A stretch of 64,000 nucleotides of DNA, taken from the NCBI GenBank assembly GCA_903642225.1, contig CAHJWI010000023.1:1-64000 (forward strand). Direction: 5' to 3'. A model generated the notes under the pieces. The model searched no databases. It saw nothing but the letters and a program-made list of their open reading frames with translations, and was not told the origin of the DNA. Shown piece by piece: positions 1 through 8,067 of this stretch. Position 1 is the first letter of the stretch, and each line of letters begins with the position of its first letter. The DNA is from Acidobacteriaceae bacterium (GTDB lineage: Bacteria > Acidobacteriota > Terriglobia > Terriglobales > Acidobacteriaceae). The position numbers were made by a program, and so were the translations under genes.

Positions 1-97
1 CATCCGTATCCATCCCATCTCTTGAACCTGACAGTTCTAATGAGCGGAAACATGACACTCCTAACGGGCGCTTACACGGGAGCCCTTGTCGTTCATC

Positions 98-1260
98 CTA
101 GATGGCGGGGCCTGTTTCGAATTCGTGGGCTGTTGCTGCAGAGGTTCGGGGGCCGCGCAGCTTGAGGCCGGGTTTTTCGATGGTGATGTAGAGGATGGCA
201 GCGAGGACGGCGCTGCCGCCAAAGTAAAGGACGAGGCCCGTCCAGGTGTTGGGACCGATGGATTCGGGCAAGTGGTCCGTACAGGCCTCAAGGACAATTT
301 TGTGAGTTAGATAGGTGCTAAAGGCCAGGGTGGCTCCGATTCGGGCAACGATTTGGACACCCGGGGTACACGACCGGCTGAGTGGGCCGTTGCCGAGGCT
401 GGACAGGACGAGCGCAGCGATGGCTACAGAGAGCAGTGGGTAGCCGAACACTGTGGCGAGGGCACCCACTGTATCGAGTGCGGTGCGGCTGCGGAAGAGC
501 CAGCAGGAAAGGCCGACAAGGGCGACACCGGCTGCGGCGAACGACATACCGCAGCGCTGAAGACGTTGCCAGAGGGCCGGGCGGTAGACCTCAGTTGCGG
601 CAAGGACGACACCGGCGAGCAGACCGTCCATACGCGACCAAGTCGGATAGTAGATTCGTTCAACGTAGGTCGGACCTAGGACGTCACTGTCGGGGCCAAG
701 CGGACGGAGCAGGTGGTAGAAGACCCACGTACGCCAAGCAATGCCGAGGGCGAGGACGGCCACGGCTACACCGGTTGAGCGACGGGCGGAGGTTCGGGTT
801 GGAAGCAGGAGGAGAAGCAACGGAAAGGAGAGGTAGAACTGCTCTTCCACACAGAGCGACCAGACGTGGGAGAAGGCTCGCTGAAGAGGGTAATGGACGA
901 AAAGATTGTAGGTGAAGGTGAAGTACTCCCACGAAGGCGCCATTACAGGGGCTTCTCGCCATCGGGGCAGAAGGAGGTACGCCAGAAGTACGGCGATGTA
1001 GAGCGGCAGTACGCGCAAAATGCGGCGGCGATAAAAGCCGCGCCAGTGAATGCGGCCGGTGCGTCGGTGTTCGCGGAAAAGTTGGGAGGCTATAAGGTAG
1101 CCGCTGAGCACGAAAAGAGGTCCACGCCCATCCAGCCGTAGGCCGCGACAGGCTTGAGCGCTGCAGGCACGAAAGAATAGGCGTGGAAGAGCATGACGAG
1201 AAGAATGGCGGCGGTGCGCAGCGCATCGAGTCCGAAATAGCGGCTGGTGGATGGGGGCAT
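98..1260 (-). pseudogene. acyltransferase-3 (OafA/YrhL type), frameshifted near its start
   Basis: Membrane acyltransferase of the acyltransferase-3 family, which O-acylates surface sugars. The long frame (98-1111) carries several hydrophobic segments and the family stretch WSLCVEEQFY. The true N-terminus lies in another frame: an ATG at 1258-1260 opens MPPSTSRYFGLDALRTAAIL and runs to MGVDLF, where the family continues with FVLSGYLIA. Reading VDLF then FVLSGYL needs one more T in the T-run at about 1114-1119, so a single base is missing. The start-frame peptide ends at a TAG near 1093. The joined product would be about 387 residues, normal for the family. It is either a young pseudogene or a homopolymer sequencing error. 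No partner gene is adjacent. Confidence 0.8.
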
Positions 1261-1408
1261 GCGTCAGGGCGGAGCGCAGAGAGACTTAGTATAAGTAGCC
1301 GCGAAGAGGGGGGAGGGAACCTAGCGGAACCAGGAAGGTTACGGGTGCAGAGACAACGTAGGACATTAAACAACTTGAATCGCGCTGGCATATACCTTGT
1401 TACATTCT

Positions 1409-1828
1409 TTAAACCTCGGCCGAGAGTACGGAGGTCTGACCTTTGCGGACGGAGTGCTTCGGTCCGCGCACGGCGTGGGCCGGATGGTCTGCATGATGTG
1501 GCCGGTCACCAACCAGTCGAAGAGCATGCGGATCGCGGCCAGGTGCTGCTTGCCGGTGGGTTTGGAGTGGATCCGGTCGAGCTGCTCGACGTAAGCGGCC
1601 GCGTGCGTGGGCGTCACCCGTGCCAGGTCTTCCAATCCACGTTCCGTGCACCAGGCCGCGAAGATCCTCACGGCTTTGAGGTAGGCGCGCCGGGGTGTTC
1701 GGGTTGCGGATGTTAACGGTGAATAATTCCCAGAAGCGCCGGCCGGCTTCGGGTGTGGCAAGGAAGAGTGCGGGTAGACGTTCAGAGCCAACAACGGCGG
1801 ACAGGGAGACGATGCCGGTTTCGGTCAT
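1409..1828 (-). pseudogene. tyrosine recombinase (phage-type integrase) N-terminal fragment
   Basis: N-terminal SAM-like (core-binding) domain of a tyrosine recombinase. The start MTETGIVSLSAVVGSE leads to FTVNIRNPNT. The continuation RRAYLKAVRIFAAWCTERGL is in another frame, and after MLFDWLVTGHIMQTI the protein returns to the first frame with AVRGPKHSVRKGQTSVLSAE. Two frame changes, at about 1690-1710 and about 1480-1500, are therefore needed. The reading frame stops just before the catalytic domain, so none of the R-H-R-Y catalytic residues is present. The ATG overlaps the stop codon of the upstream kinase gene. Similar recombinase C-terminal pieces occur at 47.7 and 51.4 kb. Confidence 0.75.
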
Positions 1829-2328
1829 CGGCGCGTTCTCTCGTTCCAGGCAGTCACGATTAGGGATGTAATGTCGTCAAGAGGATGGGCTGTGTCGACT
1901 TCAAGGTCATAGTGGCAGAAGCTGTGGGTCTTGAGGTGGTGCGCAGCTTCGCCGACCATGCGATTGCCTCGCGCTACCTCCCGGGCCGTCATCACGTCCG
2001 CCGGTGCATGCACCCCGACCCAAAACACATCGAGGCCGGCGAGCAAGGCGGCAAGGTCATCTGCCCAGTGCTGCTCCTCGACAATATGCTCCACGAGGAG
2101 ATCGAGGCCTGCCGCCGCCATAGCCGGAATCGAGCGATGAAAACCATCGAAGAACATCTCTCTTCCAGCTGCCCGCGCCACCGGTTCTAAAGGTCGAAAC
2201 TCTTCATCAGCAAGCTGATCCGAGGCGTAGTAACAGAAAGTGATGGGCAGCTTTGGACGCAGCGCCCGCGCGAGCGTCGTTTTGCCAGCGGACGAGGTGC
2301 CGTTCAACAAGATGATCCGGCCGTTCAT
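1825..2328 (-). CDS. chloramphenicol phosphotransferase-like P-loop kinase
   Basis: Small P-loop kinase of the chloramphenicol 3-O-phosphotransferase family, about 167 residues against the usual 170-180. The Walker A motif GTSSAGKTT sits at residues 9-17, right after the hydrophobic strand MNGRIILLN. I chose the ATG at 2328 because AGGAGGG lies just upstream. An ATG 30 bases further out lacks such a site and extends into the upstream gene. The start overlaps the stop of the kinase-deaminase fusion (ATGA), so the two are probably translationally coupled. Known members phosphorylate chloramphenicol. Many homologues have unknown substrates, so resistance is only a possibility here. Confidence 0.8.
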   Translation of the reverse strand: MNGRIILLNGTSSAGKTTLARALRPKLPITFCYYASDQLADEEFRPLEPVARAAGREMFFDGFHRSIPAMAAAGLDLLVEHIVEEQHWADDLAALLAGLDVFWVGVHAPADVMTAREVARGNRMVGEAAHHLKTHSFCHYDLEVDTAHPLDDITSLIVTAWNERTRR

Positions 2329-3374
2329 TCGCCCTCCTGAAGTTCTGCGGGCGGCCATTCGTGCAGGGGGAGCAATTCGCGCAACGGCACGGATCGGTTC
2401 CGGCTGGTGATGACCATCGCGGACAGGTTCGCCTCATTAATGCTGCGCATAAACTCACGGCAGATGCCGCAGGGCGGCAGGATGTGGAGCTTGCCGGTAA
2501 TCTCGTCTTTCCAGACGGCGACTACTCGAACGATTCTGTATTGGCCGGCCGTAATCATGGCCGCCAAGGCGCTGCGCTCGGCGCAGAGACCCCAGCCGGC
2601 AGTATCGACCGAAACGCCGGTGAATACTTCGCCCGCTTCGCTCAGCACAGCCGCACCGACGTCCCCGAACAGCCGGTCTTTCACCCGTACCGGTTTCAAC
2701 ACAGCCGTAGCCCTTGCGATCAAATCAGCATTGTCGGGTTTGTTCAGGTTGTTTACAGAGCCTCCACTCTGTTCGCTCACAGGGTTCGTCACAACCAGAT
2801 CGAAGCTGGCGATGGGGCGTATCTCAGAGAAGTGATAGTCCTCGGCCCGATCCCATCGGACGTGCCACATCGCGAGCCAATCAGCCTCTGAGCGCATTTC
2901 GAGCATCTGATGCCGCACCGGAGCCGGCACATCGACCAAAACAGAGAGGTCGATCAGATCCGCCAGTTCCGGCCTAGCCGAATAGGTGCCTTCCACAACA
3001 ATGATGCTGGCGGGCGGCAGGGCTTTTTTCCAGTTTAGAGAGGAGCCGTAGCTTCCATCCGTGCAGACCCCTTGCGTAAAGTCGAACGTGGCCCATCGCG
3101 CTATCTGTCCAGCAACGAGAGGCTCAAGCACCTCCCGCCGCAATCGCTGCCAGTCGATGCAATCTGCAGCCCGCTGCGCCGTATCTTTAGCAGCCCAACC
3201 TTCATGGGTGACATGCGCAGAGAAAAAGTCATCTCTAGGTACGAGGGTGGCACCCAGTTCGGCAGCTACGGCGGCACCGATCGTGGACTTGCCGGAACCG
3301 CTACCGCCATCGATCGCTATGACGAATCGTTTGTCTTCATTACGCAACCGCTGTCGCACCGAAGCGACGATCAC
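2325..3374 (-). CDS. uridine-kinase-like / cytidine-deaminase fusion protein
   Basis: A 349-residue two-domain protein. The N-terminal half (about 1-215) is a nucleoside-kinase-like P-loop domain with Walker A GGSGSGKS at 23-30 and VVEGTYS near 125-131. The C-terminal part (about 230-349) is a cytidine-deaminase fold: CAERSA supplies Cys264 and the catalytic Glu266, and PPCGICREF supplies Cys302 and Cys305, completing the zinc site. Both enzymes act in pyrimidine salvage, and they are normally separate genes. The start is a GTG. The gene overlaps the downstream kinase gene by four bases (ATGA). Deaminases of this fold also include blasticidin-S deaminases, so nucleoside-antibiotic inactivation is an alternative to salvage. 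Confidence 0.82.
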   Translation of the reverse strand: MIVASVRQRLRNEDKRFVIAIDGGSGSGKSTIGAAVAAELGATLVPRDDFFSAHVTHEGWAAKDTAQRAADCIDWQRLRREVLEPLVAGQIARWATFDFTQGVCTDGSYGSSLNWKKALPPASIIVVEGTYSARPELADLIDLSVLVDVPAPVRHQMLEMRSEADWLAMWHVRWDRAEDYHFSEIRPIASFDLVVTNPVSEQSGGSVNNLNKPDNADLIARATAVLKPVRVKDRLFGDVGAAVLSEAGEVFTGVSVDTAGWGLCAERSALAAMITAGQYRIVRVVAVWKDEITGKLHILPPCGICREFMRSINEANLSAMVITSRNRSVPLRELLPLHEWPPAELQEGE

Positions 3375-3532
3375 CTGAACCGCGTCTTTGCCGTGCTGAC
3401 TAGGTGCTGCATCGGTGGCATCTACATATGCTACGTCCTTATCACATGTAGAAAGGTGACTTCGCCGCCGGTCGAAGTAGTCGCATTTCTGCGACCATTC
3501 AGTTACTTTGAACTGCGACGTGAGGAATGGGG

Positions 3533-3875
3533 ATGAAACGTTCTAGCCATGTGGTCGCGCCACTACTCGCTACCACCTCATTGGCCTGATATCAGGTTGT
3601 CACGGACCGGAGATGCAGAGGTGTGTTGATTCCCAGAATCGCGTAGTTGATCAGGGCTTGTGCGCTCTGGACCGCGTGGCGGCGGCGGGTATCACGCCTA
3701 TTACGGTGGGGGAGGCAGCTATCGAGTTGGCAGCACGGTAGAAGGTGGAAGCTTAGAGCCAGCCGGCGGCCACAGCTACTCTACGGCTTCCGGAACCGCT
3801 CGCGGCGGTTTTGGTTCAAGCTTTTCCGGCGAGGGTAGTGGACACGGTGGCGGCCTTGGTGGCGGTGGAGGGTGA
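3533..3875 (+). pseudogene. DUF1190 (YgiB/UPF0441-type) lipoprotein, two frameshifts
   Basis: The ATG at 3533 follows GAGGAA and reads MKRSSHVVAPLLATTSLA before a TGA at 3587. One frame over, the text continues as a lipobox, L-I-S-G-C (Cys codon at 3598), then CHGPEMQRCVDSQNRVVDQ. The third frame carries a glycine-rich tail with GGGGYHAYYGGGGSY and TARGGFGSS, close to the RGGFG element near the end of E. coli YgiB. Two single-base frame changes therefore break a small outer lipoprotein of about 110 residues. The glycine-rich frame ends in TGA overlapping the GTG of the next gene, the usual ygiB-ygiC style pairing, and that partner is broken too. Confidence 0.7.
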
Positions 3876-5050
3876 GAATAGTGCAGCGCCACAGTACTAG
3901 GCCGCGACCAAACTGGCAGGAGATCGTCACGATCCAGGGCCTAACTTTCCATTCGTCCTCAGACGAAACGGACGCTCGGCCCTACTGGGATGAGAGCGCC
4001 TGCTACGAGTTCACCTCCTCCGAAGTGGACCGCCTCGAAGCAGCTGGAAACGAGCTTCAGGTCATGTGTTTGGCAGCTGCGCAGCGGGTGATCGATCAGA
4101 AACGTTACACCGAGCTGGAAATTCCGGCAGAAGCCATGACTTCCATCGATGGGCATGGAAGCAGGAACACCCGCGATTTATGGTCGCTTCGATCTTCTCT
4201 GGAATGGCGAGGGACCGCCCAAGCTACTGGAATACAACGCAGATACGCCTACATCTCTTCTGGAAGCTGCATTCATTCAGTGGAATTGGCTAAGGACGTG
4301 CTACCGTCTGCAGACCAGTTCAATCCCATCCACGAAAGGCTGATTGCCAAGTGGAAGGATGTTCAGTCTTACCTCTCGGAACCGGTCTACTTTGCAAGCG
4401 CTGATAATACGGAAGATCGCCTGACGACGGCGTACCTGCGGGACACAGCGCAGCAGGCTGGGCTGGCTACGGATCAGCTGCTGATGAAAGAGATCGGCTG
4501 GAATGAGCGTCGGGGTTGCTTTGTCGACAACGCGCCAGAGGAGCACGCTATCCGATCAATCTTCAAGCTCTATTCCTAGGAGAGCATGCTTGACGAGCAG
4601 TTTGCTCCGCAGGCACTTCGCACCTACAGGGAGATGCATTGGATCGAACTCATTTGGAAGATGCTGCTTTCAAACAAGGGCATTCTTCCGATCCTCTGGG
4701 CGTTGTACCCCGGACATGAGCTTTTGCTGGAGGCTCATTCAGCTTCTCTAAAACAGGCACCAGCACCAGGCTGGATACGCAAACCGATGCATTCCCGCGA
4801 AGGCGCAAACATTACGCTAGTTCGGCCTGACGGCAGTCTGACCAGAATCGACGGCCCTTACACGGATCGCATGTGTGTCGATCAGCGGCTTGGACAGACT
4901 ACGCACTTCGGAAACGATGCCGGCGGCAGACGCTGGCCTGTGCTGGGTTTGTGGATGGTTGACCAGGAATGCTGCGATATGGGAATCCGGGAAGATGCTG
5001 GACCGATTACTGGAAATCTGTCCAGCTTTGTCCCACACTGCTTCCGCTGA
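3872..5050 (+). pseudogene. glutathionylspermidine-synthase-like ATP-grasp enzyme (YgiC/YjfC family), broken
   Basis: Homologue of the synthetase domain of glutathionylspermidine synthase (YgiC/YjfC family). It would have had about 390 residues, close to family length. Recognisable pieces in order are ACYEFTSSEVDRLEAAGNEL, then in a second frame [20 protein letters not shown] and [18 protein letters not shown], then back in the first frame [17 protein letters not shown], and near the end GLWMVDQECCDMGIRED and SSFVPHCF. Frame changes occur near 4150 and 4295. A TAG at 4577-4579 sits where the family has a Trp, so it is a nonsense change. The start is a GTG overlapping the lipoprotein stop. Three independent lesions make a sequencing artefact unlikely. 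Confidence 0.8.
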
Positions 5051-5104
5051 AACGCACGTTTGAGCGAATACAGGCAGGCTTCCAGGGTCGCTATACTGGC
5101 CCGC

Positions 5105-5698
5105 ATGCGATCAGTCATTTGTCTGGGCGGGATGTTGGCTTTCGGCGTAGCTTTTCAACAGGGTGATGCGCAGCTTCCCGAGAAACCGCTCGCGGTTTCC
5201 CTTTGCCAAGTGAGAGCTCATCCTGAAAACTTCCTGCACAAGCTTGTTGAGGTCGAAGTCACGGCTTCGCACGGATTTGAGGATTCGATGATCGATGACC
5301 GTGGATGCGCCTGGCCTAAAGTCGGTCCAGGTATCTGGATGGAGTATGGCGGCACGCGATCAACGGACACCATGTACTGCTGCGGGTTTTTCCCAAAGCC
5401 AGTTCGAGAAAAGCCGCTAGTCGTTGACGGGATTCCCCTGGATCTGGTGGACAATCAGCTGTTCAAGGAGTTTGATGAACGACTCCGCCTAAAGCACTCA
5501 AAGCCGCAACGAGGGTCCAATACTGTTCGTGCTACATTGCGTGGTCGAATATTTGCTCGACGTGAAGGCATCGGAGGAACACAGCAAAATCCTGCATGGA
5601 TGGGATACGGCCATATGGGTTGCTGCATGCTGTTCGTCGTAACGGAGGTAGTTTCCCTTGTCCCGCTTGACGAAAGCACCGGTACTCAGCGCAGATAG
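5105..5698 (+). CDS. secreted protein of unknown function
   Basis: A 197-residue protein that I do not recognise. I prefer the ATG at 5105 over one at 5060 because it opens a typical export signal: MR, a hydrophobic stretch (VICLGGMLAFGVAF) and a likely cleavage after GDAQ. The mature part has several Cys residues (LCQV, RGCAWP, MYCCGF, GHMGCCM), suggesting disulfides outside the cytoplasm. A phrase near the middle, LVEVEVTASHGFEDSMI, recalls OB-like domains found in acidobacterial secreted proteins, but this is weak. It starts 54 bases after the broken synthetase gene and looks intact although its neighbours are decayed. Confidence 0.6.
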   Translation: MRSVICLGGMLAFGVAFQQGDAQLPEKPLAVSLCQVRAHPENFLHKLVEVEVTASHGFEDSMIDDRGCAWPKVGPGIWMEYGGTRSTDTMYCCGFFPKPVREKPLVVDGIPLDLVDNQLFKEFDERLRLKHSKPQRGSNTVRATLRGRIFARREGIGGTQQNPAWMGYGHMGCCMLFVVTEVVSLVPLDESTGTQRR

Positions 5699-6030
5699 CA
5701 GTTCTGCTCCTGCTGCGCCGTCACCCACGACAACCACGGCTGTCAGGGGTAGGTGCTCTAGCGCAGGTTTTAGGAGGCCAAGCTGTTTAGCGTTCAACCG
5801 CCGTGTGCTCCAGCGGCGAGACGGCAAGGTCGAGCGTCATGAGGAAGTGTTCTCGGCGCCAGTCCTGCACCATGCCGTTGCCCTGAAAGCTCCAGAGTGT
5901 CGCTCTGATCTCGTCTCGCTCGAGATGGTCAGCAAGCAGGCGAAGTGCGGAAGGGAGGTTCTGACGGCACAATCGCTCTAGGAATTCGGGATCGAAAACC
6001 TTCGCGGCCCATGCGTACCTCGAATATGTG
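5690..6030 (-). pseudogene. coding remnant, unrecognised, one frameshift
   Basis: The minus strand reads TYSRYAWAAKVFDPEFLERL, then CRQNLPSALRLLADHLERDE, then LWSFQGNGMVQDWRREHFLM. After DLAVSPLEHT the sense switches frame near 5805 to RLNAKQLGLLKPALEHLPLT and GDGAAGAELLSALSTG. The composition and continuity across the frame change look like real protein, but no clear start is present and I cannot name the family. It lies between the secreted protein and the plasmid-type remnants, so it could belong to the same decayed mobile module. Confidence 0.4.
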
Positions 6031-6128
6031 AGTCGGAACAGCTACGCCCAAAGCTTATCCAAGCCGAATCCAGCAGTGCAGGATGCCACGCTGATCCAGA
6101 CTATGAGCTCAACGAGCGTTTTAAAACG

Positions 6129-6148
6129 CTAGCGTGTTAGCAATCTAA
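6129..6148 (+). repeat. 20-bp CTAG-type motif, copy 1
   Basis: CTAGCGTGTTAGCAATCTAA. It belongs to a family of four copies with the shared form CTAG-N5-YAGCRATCTAR (others at 6809, 7221 and, inverted, 7921). The right half continues into a short inverted repeat, TAGCAAT-CTAA-ATTGCTA. This copy lies at the downstream end of the minus-strand ParB fragment. The copies cluster only around ssb and ParB remnants, so iteron, parS-like or repressor-site roles are possible. Confidence 0.6.
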
Positions 6149-6493
6149 ATTGCTAAAAATCGCAGAAGCAACAACAACAGCGCAGATGTGGCTCTGGCTT
6201 CTGCCGCACTTGGACGCAAGCGCCGCTACGTCGTAGCCGGGCAGGTCCAGAAGTCGTTGATAGCCTGCCGCCTCCTCGTAGGGGTGTACGTCCTGGCGCT
6301 GGCTGTTCTCGATGATCTGGACCTCAAGGGTAGGCACGTCGGCGAGGTCTGCGATCTGCGCGGCACGGAAGCGCCTCGCACCCGCGACTACCTCGAAGCG
6401 GTCACCTTTTGGGCGGCTTGGAAGCCGTAACGGGCAAGGCAACAAGTAGAGCATATCGCTTACCTGTGAGCTCTCGGAACCTTGACGCAACAC
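6137..6493 (-). pseudogene. ParB-family protein, internal fragment (ParB/Srx domain)
   Basis: A fragment of a ParB/RepB-type nucleoid or plasmid partition protein. It shows GDRFEVVAGARRFRAAQIA, the conserved GERRFRAA-like box, then VQIIENSQRQDVHPYEEAAG, YQRLLDLPGYDVAALASKCG and RSQSHI, which is the start of the helix-turn-helix region. The first 20 or so residues of the open frame (before PKGDRF, about 6430-6493) do not look like ParB. The missing N-terminal part is found on the opposite strand at 7709-7871. The C-terminal half is gone after QSHI. It is non-functional as it stands. Confidence 0.75.
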
Positions 6494-7220
6494 CCTGAGT
6501 TCCTGATCAGCCTTGATGTTCGACGACAGGTCCAGATCGTTCGCAATCTCATCAGCGGTACGGCTCCGGGTGAGATTGATGTACCCCGGAAGAACTGAAA
6601 TTACAAGGTAAGCGACGATTCCTTCTCATAGGCATAGTTGAACAGCGCCTGTCCTGCGGCTTCGAGGTAAGAGGTCTTTAACTGAGATGCGTGACTGGTA
6701 GGGTCTTGGCATTTGCGGCTCCGTTCCCAATCAAAATACACCCCCTTAGTACTGCTTAAGCGTTGGAAGTGGGCTTCCGCGTCTCCAGCCGTTTACCCGT
6801 CCAGCGTTCTAGCCTGCCAGCGATCTAAGGCATCTGGCAGCTTAGAACGGGGAAGGCGCTCTGCCCTTCCGCCGGCTCCCAGCCAGCCCCGGCGATAGGG
6901 CTGGCCGGTGCCGTCTTGGAGACTCCCCATCCCCACGGGGGTACCCCGTAACGCTCCAACAGCAAGTCTGCGCGTGGCCGCGCAATGCGGAAACCAGGCC
7001 TGCTAAGGGTGTGCGACACCCTCGCGCCCGCAAGAGCCACCTTTATCTTCCGCGCTGCGCTTGTGCAGACCGGGCAAACAACGCTCGCCGTTCGGGAAAG
7101 GAATCCGACTCTTGCGCTTGCCGCCCCTGCTGGCGTGGGCCAGGGCCAAGGCGTGTTTCTGAACAAAACACAGCCAAACCATTCAAGAGCGAAGTGCCAG
7201 CCTCTTGAGCCGTTGACCAA
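6494..7220. other. gap between plasmid-type remnants: no gene, structured repeats
   Basis: No credible gene in about 730 bases. On the minus strand, weak protein-like text (INLTRSRTADEIANDLDL) precedes the ParB fragment at about 6500-6590, but I cannot assign it. At 6769-6828 lies one arm of a 60-bp inverted repeat whose partner is at 7921-7980. At 6806-6848 an imperfect hairpin is formed by GTTCTAGCCTGCCAG and CTGGCAGCTTAGAAC with a 13-base loop. The GC-rich stretch 6850-7220 before ssb shows no frame that I trust and may be a leader or origin-type segment. Confidence 0.5.
6769..6828 (+). repeat. 60-bp inverted repeat, left arm (contains CTAG motif copy 2)
   Basis: Matches the reverse complement of 7921-7980 at about 53 of 60 positions, counted by eye. 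The conserved core includes GTGGGCTTCCGCGT and CCAGCCGTTTACCCGTCCAG. The right end, CTAGCCTGCCAGCGATCTAA (6809-6828), is copy 2 of the 20-bp motif. The two arms enclose ssb and the ParB N-terminus, about 1.1 kb. Confidence 0.75.
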
Positions 7221-7240
7221 CTAGAGCGCTAGCAATCTAG
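7221..7240 (+). repeat. 20-bp CTAG-type motif, copy 3, upstream of ssb
   Basis: CTAGAGCGCTAGCAATCTAG, about 30 bases before the ribosome-binding site of the ssb remnant. This is where an operator for ssb would sit. The last eleven bases agree with copy 1 except the final one. Confidence 0.6.
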
Positions 7241-7269
7241 CCGCCTCACCATCTGAAGGAGAACACAGC

Positions 7270-7629
7270 ATGATCAGCAACCTGAACCGCTCCACCTTTA
7301 TGGGCCACCTTGGAGCCGACGCCAAGCAAGCCAACGGCACCGCGCCTGTGACCTTTTTAATAGCAGTGTCTTCTCACTGAACCGACAACGCGGGCGAGCG
7401 GCAGACCCGCACCGACTGGCAGAACATCGTCGTTTTCGGCAACCTGCGCAAGTACGCGGCCAAGCTGAAGAAGGGCGACCGGGTGTATGTCGAGGCCGAG
7501 GCCAGGAACAACAACTACGAGCGCAAGGTCGGCACGGAGACCGTGAAGTTCTACGAAACGGAATTCCTTGCCGCCGCCATCGAGCGGGTTGCGTCGAAGG
7601 CCGAGGCAGACGCCGACACCGACCAGTAG
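7270..7629 (+). pseudogene. ssb: single-stranded DNA-binding protein, in-frame stop
   Basis: SSB of the plasmid-borne short type, 119 codons plus stop. AAGGAG precedes the ATG at 7270. The frame reads MISNLNRSTFMGHLGADAKQ, then, after a TGA at 7378-7380, TDNAGERQTRTDWQNIVVFG and NLRKYAAKLKKGDRVYVEAE, ending in an acidic ADADTDQ tail. SSBs commonly have a Trp just before the TDNAGERQ-like segment, so TGG to TGA is the likely lesion (codon 37). The rest of the OB fold is intact and no frameshift is seen. This single nonsense change is not the homopolymer type of error. It lies directly upstream of the ParB N-terminal fragment in the same direction, as in plasmid maintenance modules. Confidence 0.85.
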
Positions 7630-7708
7630 TTGGCAAGAGCTTGAGTGGGGCAGTGCAGGAACACTGCCCCCAACCATCCACGATGCACACACCCGTCAGG
7701 AGAAGAGC

Positions 7709-7924
7709 ATGTACACCACAGCGATTGCAGAGACAGGATACCGGAACCTCCCCCTTTCCATGCTGGACGAATCGAGCACCAACCCACGCCGCACCTTCGA
7801 GCCGACCAAGCTGGTTGAGCTGGCTCACAGCCTCACCATGCACGGCTTTATCCAGCCCATAACCGTGCGTGAATCGCTCCAAGAGAGAAACGGGCTCGTA
7901 AAGTTGCTCCGATCGGAGTGCTAG
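7709..7924 (+). pseudogene. ParB-family protein, N-terminal fragment
   Basis: The ATG at 7709 follows AGGAG and gives MYTTAIAETGYRNLPLSMLD, then STNPRRTFEPTKLVELAHSL and MHGFIQPITVR. This is the beginning of a ParB domain (the box S-x-x-NPR-x-x-F and I-x-QPI-x-VR). After ITVR at about 7871 the similarity ends and the frame closes at 7922-7924. The expected continuation, GDRFEVVAG, is on the other strand at about 6427. Inverting 6431-7871 would rejoin the two pieces as one gene downstream of ssb. A second, unrelated parB copy is the alternative. Confidence 0.75.
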
Positions 7925-7980
7925 ATCGCTAACAGGCTAGATGGCTGGACGGGTAAACGGCTGGGTACGCGGAAGCCCAC
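7921..7980 (-). repeat. 60-bp inverted repeat, right arm (contains CTAG motif copy 4)
   Basis: Reverse complement of 6769-6828 with about seven differences. Read on the minus strand it ends in CTAGCCTGTTAGCGATCTAG (bases 7921-7940), copy 4 of the 20-bp motif. It lies immediately after the closed ParB N-terminal frame, about 50 bases beyond the apparent rearrangement point near 7871. Confidence 0.75.
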
Positions 7981-8067
7981 CTTGCCTGAATGAGCATCAG
8001 GCTTGCTACTATGCCTTGTTTGTCTACGACCCCATGCTTTTCCGTAAACCTCTCAGCGAGAGAAACA

